Shown: positions 45,557 through 54,830 of the stretch, piece by piece
Layout: each line of letters starts with the position of its first letter
Numbering within the stretch: the first letter of the stretch is position 1
NCBI RefSeq assembly: GCF_030915445.1
Contig: NZ_CP133264.1
Span: forward strand, 186,001 to 250,000
Direction: 5' to 3'
Length of the DNA: 64,000 nucleotides
Origin: Clostridium sp. OS1-26
Lineage (GTDB): Bacteria; Bacillota; Clostridia; Clostridiales; Clostridiaceae
The notes under the pieces: model-generated
The model's database searches: none
The model's input: the letters and a program-made list of their open reading frames with translations, nothing else
Told to the model about the DNA's origin: nothing
Position numbers and translations under genes: made by a program

Positions 45557-46486
45557 CTATATTCTTTCCGATACCCTGAGCTTAGCACTTTTGCTTCTTG
45601 AATTTGTATTCATCTCTTCTTCCGAAGGTTCAATAGGTTTTTTAGTTATAATTTTTACATAAGGTTTTTTCCCACATACGCAAATTGGAAAATCGGCTGG
45701 ACATGTACATGGGTTTTCTAATTGCTTGAATTTATTTTTTATTATTCTGTCCTCTAGTGAATGGAATGTTATAATTGCTATTCTTCCTTCTTTATTTAAA
45801 TGTTTTACACTATCTTCTACAGCTTTGTTTAATATTTGGAGTTCTCTATTAACCTCAATTCTTATAGCCTGGAAGGTTCTTTTGGCCGGGTGCCCTTCCT
45901 TTTGAAATTTAGCTGGAATAGCTTTTCTTATTATTTCTACAAGCTCTCCTGTGGTTTTTATACTTTCTTTTTCTCTTCTTTGTACAATAAAGTTTGCTAT
46001 TCTCTTAGCAAACTTATCTTCACCATATTCTTTTATTATTCTAGATATATCCTGTTCACTATAACTATTGACTACATCATAAGCAGAAAGTGTATCATCT
46101 CTATTCATTCTCATATCTAAAGGTGCATCCTTCATATAACTGAAGCCTCGCTCACCTTCATCTAATTGGTAGGATGAAACCCCTAAATCCATCATAATAC
46201 CATCAATTTTTTCTATTTCTAAATTTTTCAAAACTTCATCTACATTATAAAAGTTGCTATGAACATAAGTTACATTATCAAATTCTTTTAATCTTTCTTG
46301 TGCCGCTTCTAGCGCACAAGTATCTTGATCTATTCCTATAAGTCTTCCTTTTGAAGATAATCTTTTAAGAATTTCAAATGAATGTCCACCGCCACCTAAT
46401 GTACAGTCTACATATATACCATCTTCTTTTATATTGAGTGCTTCTATTGTTTCTTCTAATAATACTGATACATGTTTAAATTCCAT
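45557..46486 (-). CDS. rsmH: 16S rRNA (cytosine-1402-N4) methyltransferase
   Basis: A 309-residue SAM-dependent rRNA methyltransferase (formerly mraW). [15 protein letters not shown] is the SAM-binding motif; [19 protein letters not shown] and [12 protein letters not shown] are family signatures. It is the second gene of the division cluster after mraZ. Confidence 0.95.
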   Translation of the reverse strand: MEFKHVSVLLEETIEALNIKEDGIYVDCTLGGGGHSFEILKRLSSKGRLIGIDQDTCALEAAQERLKEFDNVTYVHSNFYNVDEVLKNLEIEKIDGIMMDLGVSSYQLDEGERGFSYMKDAPLDMRMNRDDTLSAYDVVNSYSEQDISRIIKEYGEDKFAKRIANFIVQRREKESIKTTGELVEIIRKAIPAKFQKEGHPAKRTFQAIRIEVNRELQILNKAVEDSVKHLNKEGRIAIITFHSLEDRIIKNKFKQLENPCTCPADFPICVCGKKPYVKIITKKPIEPSEEEMNTNSRSKSAKLRVSERI

Positions 46487-46524
46487 AAATTATTTCCTCC
46501 ACTACTATAAATTCCGTTATATCT

Positions 46525-46953
46525 CTAAATTCCAAGCTCACTCATCTGTTCTGCGATTTCATCAAAGTCTATATTTGAATTATTATATTCTTCCCATTTC
46601 TCCTTGCTCCATATCTCTACTCTATTGGATACTCCAATACTTACTATTTCCTTTTTTACTTCTGCATATTCCAAAAGATTCTGTGGAATTAGGCTTCTTC
46701 CTTGCTTGTCCATATCAATCTCATTAGCTCCTGAAAAGAAGAATCTAACAAAAGCTCGAGCATTTTTACTTGTTAATGGGAGATTTTTTAATTTTTGTTC
46801 TAGTATTTCCCACTCACTTAAAGGGTATGCATATAAGCAACCATCCAATCCTTTTGTGAGTATGAATTTGTTTCCAAGCTCTTCTCTAAACTTTGAAGGT
46901 ACAATTATTCTATTTTTACTATCTAAGGCATGCTCGTATTCACCTATAAACAT
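46525..46953 (-). CDS. mraZ: Transcriptional regulator MraZ
   Basis: A 142-residue AbrB-like DNA-binding protein that represses the division and cell-wall cluster. Two SpoVT/AbrB motifs are visible (begins [40 protein letters not shown]). The triple CCACT repeat upstream (46982-47006) is a likely binding site. GGGGTG precedes ATG 46953. Confidence 0.95.
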   Translation of the reverse strand: MFIGEYEHALDSKNRIIVPSKFREELGNKFILTKGLDGCLYAYPLSEWEILEQKLKNLPLTSKNARAFVRFFFSGANEIDMDKQGRSLIPQNLLEYAEVKKEIVSIGVSNRVEIWSKEKWEEYNNSNIDFDEIAEQMSELGI

Positions 46954-46981
46954 CTTTGCACCCCAATTTTGTTATTTCCCT

Positions 46982-47006
46982 CCACTTTACTCCACTTTTA
47001 ACCACT
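46982..47006 (-). promoter_or_regulatory. Probable MraZ operator
   Basis: On the minus strand AGTGG occurs at exactly 10-nt spacing three times (plus-strand CCACT at 46982-46986, 46992-46996, 47002-47006). MraZ proteins of other bacteria bind direct repeats of a short G-rich motif at 10-nt period upstream of their own gene. The location, just before the mraZ ribosome site, fits autoregulation. Confidence 0.7.
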
Positions 47007-47183
47007 AAGTGTACATATTCTATATTAACATAAAAATTCCTCTTTTTAATAATCTTTTTTTAATACATTTTTTAAGCCTATTAAAATTGTTCTTTCTATC
47101 TTTATCGACTCTAGCTTTTCAGCACTTTATGATATATTTTTTAATTATTTACATATCTATTTCATATTAGCCTCAATTCGACA

Positions 47184-47216
47184 TAAGGCATCTGAAATAA
47201 AATAATATTGCCTTTT
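47184..47216 (+). repeat. Fragment of the GGCATCT repeat
   Basis: AAGGCATCTGAAATAAAATA matches one end of the family 2 element, followed by TTGCCTT that lets AAGGCA pair with TGCCTT. It lies in the 46954-47328 gap upstream of mraZ, which otherwise contains only the MraZ operator and AT-rich sequence. Confidence 0.5.
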
Positions 47217-47328
47217 TAATCTCTTCCATATTACCCCACTTAAGCCTTAATATTTTTTAATAAAAAACACCTACTTTTAGAATAATAATCTATAGGAGTT
47301 TTTAAAATAAGGAAAGGATGATTTAGTT

Positions 47329-47475
47329 ATGATGGGTAATACTCTAATGAAACATATGTTTAAGCATCACCATATGCGCTGTCTTAATAAAAGTGAAAAA
47401 ATGTGTATTGCAGCAATTATAGGATATAGCTTTATGAAAGGTATATGCATAGGTATGTATCTTGGAAGGAAATAA
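47329..47475 (+). CDS. Small His-rich membrane-like protein (48 aa)
   Basis: A 48-codon gene with AAAGGAT upstream of ATG 47329 (a second ATG follows). Histidine-rich N-terminal part (MKHMFKHHHMR) and a hydrophobic C-terminal segment (MCIAAIIGYSFMKGICIGMYLG) that could span the membrane. It has no recognised family. It precedes the sensor kinase gene. Confidence 0.5.
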   Translation: MMGNTLMKHMFKHHHMRCLNKSEKMCIAAIIGYSFMKGICIGMYLGRK

Positions 47476-47496
47476 TGTTTGGGAAAATATTATTTC

Positions 47497-47600
47497 CTTA
47501 GGATGGTGAAAAGTCTAAATGTCTTTTCACCATCCACCTATCAGTGATGATTGATGATCCGGTTCGGCTAAAGTTATATGCTTATCAAAGGTTATTAGGT
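47497..47600 (+). repeat. Degenerate apex fragment of repeat family 1
   Basis: TGGTGAAAAGTCTAAATG...CTTTTCAC, then CTATCAGTGATGATTGAT and AAAGTTATATG, match the apex stem-loops of copies A and D, without their outer arms. The hairpin GGATGGTGAAAAG/CTTTTCACCATCC is now more extended (13 bp) than in the parent copies. Confidence 0.6.
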
Positions 47601-47701
47601 TCTTTAAGGTCAAATATCAATTACCAATGAGGAGGAATTTTAGGTAATATGTAGAACCTTTATACATTAAGTATCTTAAATTTACTAAATGGGGGATCAT
47701 A

Positions 47702-49795
47702 ATGGACTATCAGTTATCTGATCTTATAAGCATACCTCAACTTCAAAAATTGCTAGATGGCTTTTATACTGCAACTGGTATTGCGACAGGAATTGTATCT
47801 GCAAATGGTGATATATTAACAGCTACAGCTTGGAGAGATATTTGTACAAAGTTTCATAGAGTAAATCCTAAGTCAAATATTCGTTGTACTGAAAGTGATA
47901 AGTGTGCCTTTCAGCCTTTTGCAAGAGAGGAAAAAATTATAAGCTATAAATGCAAAAATGGACTTATAGAAATGGGCACTCCAATAATAATAGAAGGTAA
48001 ATTCATTGCTATTATATACGCTGGACAACTTCTCTTTGAAGAGCCCGATATAGAATACTTTAAAAAACAGGCTGAAGAATTTGGCTTCAATGAAAAAGAA
48101 TATTTGAAGGCACTAAGAAAAGTTCCTGTTGTAAAGAAAAAAGAGTACATAAAAATTCTTCAGTTTTTAAAAGATTTATCTGAAATGATTGGAAAAATGG
48201 GTTTAAGTCAATTAAAATTATTGCAAGCACAAAAAAAGTTAGAAATATCTGAACGAAGATATAGGTTAGCTCTTCATGGCTCTAATGATGGTATTTGGGA
48301 TATAAATTTTTTAGATAATACTGTCTATTTTTCACAAAGATTTATAGAAATTTTAGGTTATAGTAACGATGAACTTAAATCATTAATTAATCATTTAGAT
48401 AAAATTATTCATATTGATGATATAGACTCTTTTTGGACTGAATATTATAATCACTTAGACAATAAATCTGACCATTTTATTAAAGAGGTGCGAATTAGAA
48501 CCAAATGGGGATATGATAAATGGGTACTAGTTAGAGGTGCTGCTACCTGGCATGACAACGTTCCTATAAGAGTAGCTGGATCTCTAACAGATTTATCTAA
48601 TCAAAAATCTGCTGAAGCCAGCTTAAAAAGTGAACAAGTTTTTTCTAAAGCAATTATGGACTATGCAAATGTAATATTATGTATATTTAATTCTAGTGGA
48701 GAGTTAACACAATTTAGCAAATATGCACAAGAGCTTTGGGGATATTCTGAAAAAGAGGTATTAGGCCATGCTTGGATGGATACTCTTTGTCCTGGTGAAA
48801 CTGGAAAAAATATTTTAAACTTTATGTCAGCAATAGATGCAAAAGATAATTTACCTCAATTAGAAAGTACTCTAACTTTTAAAGATGGTTCCATGCATAC
48901 TATACTTTGGAATAGCAAAGCATTAACAAATGGAGACGGATTAATAAAAAATTTCATATGTTCAGGATTAGATATAACTGAAAGAAAAAACACTGAAAAA
49001 AGATTAACAGAGTTTTTTGCAAATATTTCTCATGAATTAAGAACGCCTCTAAATATAATATTTAGCTCTCTTCAATTAATAGACCACTGGAATGTTGGAG
49101 TTTCAGATAATATTAACAGCTGTATATGTAAAAAATACACGAGAGGCATGCAGCAAAATTGCTACAGATTATTGAGATTAGTAAATAACCTAATAGATAT
49201 TACAAAGATTGATGCCGGGTATCTAGAACTAAATATGAATCGATGCAATATAGTAAGTCTAGTAGAGGACATAACAGTGTCAGTTGCTGAATACATAGAG
49301 AGCAAAAACATAAATTTAATATTTGATACAGATATTGAGGAAAAAATCATATGTTGTGATTATGATAAAATTGAAAGAATTGTTTTAAATCTTCTTTCAA
49401 ATGCTACTAAGTTTACTAATCCTGGAGGATTTATATTGGTAACCTTACAAGACAAAGGGTCTAGTGCTATTATTTCTATAAAAGACACAGGAATAGGTAT
49501 AGAAAAAAACAAGTTAGAAATTATATTTGAAAGGTTTAAACAAGTAAATAAATCTTTTACACGGGATCACGAGGGTAGTGGAATAGGATTATCTCTTGTA
49601 AAACACCTTGTAGAGCTGCATAAAGGATCTATTAAAGTTATTAGTGAATATGGACAAGGAACTGAATTTATAATTGAACTTCCTGACAATTTAAATTTTG
49701 AAGATAACTGTAATAAAATCAAAAAACTATATACTAATGAGCACTCTAAAGTCGAAAATATACATATAGAGTTTTCGGATATATATTTCAACTAA
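47702..49795 (+). CDS. Cytosolic hybrid-free histidine kinase with PocR sensor and PAS domains
   Basis: 697 residues without membrane segments. An N-terminal PocR domain (about 5-165, with conserved cysteines in RCTESDKCAF and YKCKNGL) senses a ligand; two PAS domains follow (about 185-305 and 310-430), then HisKA with ISHELRTPLN (His444) and HATPase motifs NLLSNATKF, DTGIGI and GSGIGLSLV. No response regulator gene is adjacent. Soluble orphan kinases in Clostridium can feed the Spo0A relay; that role is an inference. Confidence 0.85.
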   Translation: MDYQLSDLISIPQLQKLLDGFYTATGIATGIVSANGDILTATAWRDICTKFHRVNPKSNIRCTESDKCAFQPFAREEKIISYKCKNGLIEMGTPIIIEGKFIAIIYAGQLLFEEPDIEYFKKQAEEFGFNEKEYLKALRKVPVVKKKEYIKILQFLKDLSEMIGKMGLSQLKLLQAQKKLEISERRYRLALHGSNDGIWDINFLDNTVYFSQRFIEILGYSNDELKSLINHLDKIIHIDDIDSFWTEYYNHLDNKSDHFIKEVRIRTKWGYDKWVLVRGAATWHDNVPIRVAGSLTDLSNQKSAEASLKSEQVFSKAIMDYANVILCIFNSSGELTQFSKYAQELWGYSEKEVLGHAWMDTLCPGETGKNILNFMSAIDAKDNLPQLESTLTFKDGSMHTILWNSKALTNGDGLIKNFICSGLDITERKNTEKRLTEFFANISHELRTPLNIIFSSLQLIDHWNVGVSDNINSCICKKYTRGMQQNCYRLLRLVNNLIDITKIDAGYLELNMNRCNIVSLVEDITVSVAEYIESKNINLIFDTDIEEKIICCDYDKIERIVLNLLSNATKFTNPGGFILVTLQDKGSSAIISIKDTGIGIEKNKLEIIFERFKQVNKSFTRDHEGSGIGLSLVKHLVELHKGSIKVISEYGQGTEFIIELPDNLNFEDNCNKIKKLYTNEHSKVENIHIEFSDIYFN

Positions 49796-49860
49796 CTCTA
49801 GGAAATGAATTTAATTGCAGTAAATTATCGGATAAATATATAGATTAGAAGCAAACTATA

Positions 49861-49927
49861 TATAAGCAGGCATCCAAAATCTATGATTTTGAGATGATCG
49901 CTTACTCATTCGACGAAAGGAGAAGGA
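49861..49927 (-). repeat. Inverted apex module of repeat family 1
   Basis: The reverse complement of 49861-49927 (CTCCTTCTCC...GTAAGCGATCATCTCAAAATC...) aligns with the CTCCTCTTCC...GTAAGCGATTCACACAAAATC module at the apex of copy D. It stands alone, in the opposite orientation, in the gap after the kinase gene. Confidence 0.55.
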
Positions 49928-49973
49928 GTTTCATTTAGTAAATTTAAAAGGATATATAGGAGATGTTTACTGT

Positions 49974-50411
49974 ATGAAAAAGTGTTTATTCTTATCCACC
50001 GCTAATAGAGTTCAATGTCATACTTCTGATAAGGCGAATCAAAAAATTAAGGAAGAAACTTTAAATAATATAAACTATTATAGAGGAAGAAGCGATGTAG
50101 AAATATCTAATCGCATTAAGGAATTAAATAATGAATGGGATATAGAAAGATTTCTAGAGACTAATGCGTCCATACTAATTGTCCTTGGATCAATTTTAAG
50201 TATTACCAGCAATAAGAAATATTGGCCATTTTTCACAGGCGCTATAGGTGGCTTTTTATTGCAACATGCAATAAAAGGTTGGTGTCCTCCTCTTCCAATA
50301 ATAAGAAACCTAGGCATAAGAACCTCAAGTGAAATAGACGAAGAAAAGTTTTATTTGAAATACTTAAGAGGCGATTATCAAAAATGGAGTAGCCAGACTG
50401 ATAATAATTAA
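49974..50411 (+). CDS. DUF2892-like membrane protein
   Basis: A 145-residue protein; the C-terminal half (FLETNASILIVLGSILSITS, then FTGAIGGFLLQHAIKGWCPP) has two membrane segments and resembles the YgaP-type DUF2892 domain, often fused to rhodanese enzymes. The N-terminal half is polar. ATG 49974 has only a weak ribosome site upstream. Function unknown. Confidence 0.65.
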   Translation: MKKCLFLSTANRVQCHTSDKANQKIKEETLNNINYYRGRSDVEISNRIKELNNEWDIERFLETNASILIVLGSILSITSNKKYWPFFTGAIGGFLLQHAIKGWCPPLPIIRNLGIRTSSEIDEEKFYLKYLRGDYQKWSSQTDNN

Positions 50412-50449
50412 ACTTACACTGTCAACTATCAATTGTCAACTCTAAACTA

Positions 50450-50477
50450 TATAAATTTTGCTTAGCAAAATTTATAT
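50450..50477 (+). terminator. Palindrome after the DUF2892-like gene
   Basis: TATAAATTTTGC and GCAAAATTTATA are perfect complements around TTA. There is little T-tract after it, so it is a weak terminator or a simple palindrome. Confidence 0.4.
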
Positions 50478-50654
50478 TACGAATTGCAGATATTCCTTTC
50501 TTATTCTTGAAATGGCCAGGCTTGTAGAGTATAATTTAATAGGTAATTTATAAATCTTTATATTTTAGTGTAAGAATCATGGAAAAGTGTAAACTTTTAG
50601 CTCATAGATTTGAAACTTAAAATTTAATATAATTTAAGAAAGGAATGTACACAA

Positions 50655-51751
50655 ATGAAACTTGGAATTGTAGGACTACCAAACGTAGGGAAAAGTACTT
50701 TATTTAATGCTATAACTCAAGCAGGAGCTGAATCTGCAAACTATCCATTCTGTACAATTGAACCAAATGTTGGAGTAGTTAGCGTACCTGATAAACGATT
50801 AGATGTACTCGAAAAAATATATAATACAAAAAGAAAATATATACAGCTATTGAGTTCTATGATATAGCTGGACTAGTTAGAGGTGCAAGTAAAGGTGAAG
50901 GTCTTGGAAACAAGTTCTTATCACATATAAGAGAAGTTGAATCTATAGTTCATGTGGTAAGATGCTTTAATGACCCTAATGTTGTTCATGTGGATGGTTC
51001 TGTAGATCCTATCCGTGATATCGAAACTATAAACCTTGAGCTTATTTTTTCAGATTTAGAAACGATAGATAAAAGAATAGAAAAAGTTGTTAAGCTAGCT
51101 AAAAGTGGAAATAAAGAAGCAAAAGCTGATCATGAGTTAATGCTAAAGATTAAAAATCATTTAGAAGCAGGTAAACCTGTAAGAACATTAGAATTGACTG
51201 ATGATGAAGCAGATCTTGCTAAAGGATATTTTTTACTTACAACTAAACCTGTACTGTATGTATCAAATATCTCTGAAGATGATTTAGTTTCAGGAAACTT
51301 AGAAAACGAATATGTAAAAAAAGTTAAAGAATATGCTGAAACTGAAGGCTCAGAAGTAATTATCATTTCAGCCAAAATTGAAGAGGAACTTTCTGTCCTT
51401 GAAGGTGAAGAAAAAACTGAAATGCTTGGCGAGTACGGCTTAGATGAAGCTGGACTTGATAAATTAATACATGCAAGCTATAAACTTCTAGGTCTTATGA
51501 GTTTCTTAACTGCTGGTGTTCAGGAAGTAAGAGCTTGGACTATAAAGCAAGGAACTAAAGCACCTCAAGCTGCAGGAAAAATTCATACTGATATAGAAAA
51601 AGGCTTTATAAGAGCAGAAATTATTTCATATGATAAATTAATAGAAGTAGGTTCAGAGGCTGCAGCAAAGGAAAAAGGCTATTATAGACTTGAAGGAAAA
51701 GAATACGTTATGCAGGATGGAGATATAGTTCACTTTAGATTTAATGTTTAG
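50655..51751 (+). CDS. ychF: Ribosome-binding ATPase YchF, frameshifted
   Basis: Obg-family P-loop ATPase. It starts [20 protein letters not shown] (Walker A) and contains a C-terminal TGS-like domain ending in [16 protein letters not shown] four-A run (50834-50837) is one A short: with five A's the frame continues as [21 protein letters not shown] into the downstream part, giving about 365 residues, the normal YchF length. The gene is probably intact in the organism. Confidence 0.88.
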
Positions 51752-51754
51752 TTT

Positions 51755-51783
51755 TATAGGGTTCCTAAATTAGGAACCCTATA
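51755..51783. terminator. Bidirectional terminator between ychF and the Lon-like gene
   Basis: TATAGGGTTCCTAA and TTAGGAACCCTATA form a near-perfect stem; both strands have AT-rich tails. It separates convergent genes. Confidence 0.7.
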
Positions 51784-51787
51784 TTTG

Positions 51788-54102
51788 TTATTCCGTCTTC
51801 TTAGTTGTTCTCTTCACCCTGTACTTCTTAACTTCCTTCTCTACATCATTCATTATCTCTTTATATCCAAGAGCTTCTTCACCCATCAGTATTTCTAAAG
51901 CATCTTTTATACTGGACATTGAATATATGTGAAAGTTTCCCTTTCTAATCTCATCTTCCACTTCTCCATCTAGCACAAGACTATCTATATTAGATTTAGG
52001 AATCAGCACGCCCTTGCCTTCTACCTTATCTACTAATTTGCATATCTTATAGAATCCTTCTATTTTTTCATTTACTCCACCAATTGGTTGAACTTCTCCA
52101 AATTGATTTATTGATCCAGTAACTGCTATATTTTGCCTTATTCCTATCTTGCTTAAAGCTGAAATCATTGATATAACTTCAGCTACGGAAGCACTATCTC
52201 CATCTATTTTTCCATATAGTTGCTCAAAACTTAAATGAAAATCTACAGGCAATTTTTCATATCCACCAATTAATGTATTCATATAACCTTTTAATGTGTT
52301 TATGGCTTTATTGTGAATTTTTCCACTTAAATCACTTTCTTTTTGAACATCTATTATGCTGCTATCTCCTTTATAACATAAACAGGTTATTCTTATTGGT
52401 TTACCAAAGCTGAAATATCCAGTATCTATTACAGAGAGGCCGTTTATCTGTCCCACCAGCTTATCTTTAACATTTATAAATATCTTGTTTTCTTTGTAAC
52501 TTTCACCAATCTCCTTTTCTATAAGTTCTTCATTATAAACTATATCTTTGATGTCACTGCCTTCAATTTGAGTTCTGTTATCATTCTTTACCTTACTGTT
52601 AGATAACATTATAATTCTTCCCAGCTCATGATCATCTATAAATAGCTTATTTCTATTTTCCGCTTTTCTAGATGAAAATTTTGCTAACTCTTTCATAGCT
52701 CCAGCTGAAAGTGGATTTAACTTATTACTCTTGCATATAGTATTTACCTTTCCTAAAAAGGCCTGTTTAGTTTCATTATCTATATTTAGTACAGATTTAT
52801 ATTCTGCTCTTATTTTAAAAATCTTTTTAAAGTCTTCATCATAAGAATAAAGCAAGTCATAGGTTTCATAGTCCCCTATAAGTATTATTTTCTCATTAAA
52901 TTTTACAGGATCTGGCTTAAGACCACTAAGAGATAAGAGTTCAAGGTATCCTCTATTATAATCAAGATCTACCTTTCCACTCATAAGAGATTTTTTAAAA
53001 TAATAATATGCTGCTGGATTAGTTAAAAGACTACTTATCCTTAATAACAAACAACCTCCATTTGCTTTTAAAAATGATCCTCCTTTAATTAAACTTATAT
53101 CTGTAATATAGGTTCCATTTTTATTCTCATATTCTATACTTCCAAGGAGATTGTTAATACTAGGATCTTCTTCAAAAATCACTGGCGGAATTTTATTGTC
53201 ACTATTATCAACTATAACATTTACTACATACTTGTAAATTATTTCATTTATCTCATCTTCATCATCATCATAACTTATAGAATATATATCTTTGATTCCC
53301 TTTTCTATATTGTCACAAACATCATTTAAAAATTCTATAACATCTATATCCTCAGCAAACTCATCTAGATATTCTTTTCTAATGTCTTTTGCCTCTTTAT
53401 TATAATATTCCTCTATAATACTTTTTATTTTTTCAATTTCATTTAACTCCATTTCTCTTAACTCTTCAATTATTTCTTGAGCATTGCTTTTCAAAGTGCT
53501 TACCTTGCTTAATATACTTTCTTTTTCTTTAATCTCTAAAGAATCGTATTCCTTTTCATTCATTAATTCTCCTTCATCCTTTAGAGGAATAAAAGAAAAT
53601 CCATTCTGAGTAGGCCTTACTGTAAAACCATCTTCCTCTGCCATTTTAACAAGTTTATTTATTAAATCGCTTCTTTTTGTTGAAGATTTTCCACTATTTC
53701 TTCTTTTTCCTTATTTACGGAGCCATTATAAAACTCATAGGTAATTTCCGCATAGCTTTTTTGAACACTTTCAAGAATTTCCTTAAGTTTTTTCCCTGTA
53801 CCACCAGGTAGAAATAAAGTTCTTGGATATTTTTCATCATCTTTTACAACATAGCATATATCTTGAGGTTTACCTCTATTTTCTAAATTTTGTCTAATGA
53901 ATTCCATTATAGAATCTAACTTATCTTTTGAAAAGTCATCTATAAGATAAACGTTGTATCCTTCCTTATCTATTTCTAAAGCTGTTTTTATTTTCTTATA
54001 CACTTCGTCATATTCAGGTATATTATTGATCTCTTCTCTTACATGGATATTATCAAAATTGAAGTCGTATATAACCTCCTGTGGTGTCAATTCTTTCTTC
54101 AT
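51788..54102 (-). CDS. Lon-like S16 protease with degenerate ATPase, frameshifted
   Basis: S16-family protease fused to an AAA-like region. The C-terminal domain has the catalytic IDGDSASVAEVISM (Ser) and VNEKIEG (Lys). The N-terminal start MKKELTPQEVIYDFNFD matches Lon-like proteins, but the P-loop site reads VYLIDDFSKDKLDS, lacking GxxGxGK[ST], and the Walker B strand ends LLLRISS instead of hhhhD. A five-A run on the coding strand (T-run 53674-53678) is one short; fixing it joins NLQQKRSD to LINKLVKMAEEDGF and gives about 771 residues. Confidence 0.82.
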
Positions 54103-54350
54103 ATACTATCCCCCTTTCAGCGCTTACTATAATAATATTCTTAAAAATAATATTTAGGCACAAAAAATTGAAAAAACATTTATACTTTTTTACATCTAAA
54201 CCTTACAGAAGGGAAAACTATAATAAAAATAATCTATTATATTTTAAAAAGCACAATACTATGTTATAATATACATAAAATTCTACTTGGGATTACTGCT
54301 GATTACTCAGCATTTCAATAAAATATATATATCGTAAAGGAGTTAAAGAC

Positions 54351-54755
54351 ATGAGTTTCAAAGAAAAAATTGCTCAATACTATTCAAAAGCTTATTTAAA
54401 AAAATATGGAGATAGACTAACTCAGGTTCAGGGTACTGTAGTATCTGTAAAAGTTGCTGAGAAAACTATATTATGGATATTTCATAAATTAAGTGTTGTT
54501 CTTTTAGTTAGACCTGATAGAAGTAAAAATATAGTTAAATGTACTTATACAAGAAATAGATGGTTTAAAAAACCTGAATTTATACCTGTAACTCAAGGCA
54601 ATTTAGTATTAGCTCAAGGCCTTAAAGGTAAAAAAGGAAAGCAAAACAGTGAGCAAATTGAACTTATAAATATTAGAAACATGACTACAAAAAAGGATCT
54701 TGTTCCAATGGAAGGCAAAATGCAAAGAGTTCAAAAAGTTCAAAGGATAAAATAA
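54351..54755 (+). CDS. Conserved hypothetical protein
   Basis: A 134-residue basic protein (begins MSFKEKIAQYYSKAYLKKYG) with a central beta-rich segment (VQGTVVSVKVAEKTILWIF ... VLLVRPDRS). It could be an OB-like fold, but no family is recognised. Followed by a strong terminator at 54757-54787, so it is monocistronic. Confidence 0.6.
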   Translation: MSFKEKIAQYYSKAYLKKYGDRLTQVQGTVVSVKVAEKTILWIFHKLSVVLLVRPDRSKNIVKCTYTRNRWFKKPEFIPVTQGNLVLAQGLKGKKGKQNSEQIELINIRNMTTKKDLVPMEGKMQRVQKVQRIK

Positions 54756-54756
54756 A

Positions 54757-54790
54757 AATAGAATTGCATATGCAATTCTATTTTTATTTT
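54757..54790 (+). terminator. Terminator of the 54351 gene
   Basis: AAATAGAATTGCA/TGCAATTCTATTT forms a perfect palindrome followed by TTATTTT. It probably also ends transcription from the opposite strand. Confidence 0.75.
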
Positions 54791-54830
54791 AAGGATAATA
54801 GGTAAAAAGTTATTTTATTCCCACAACATA

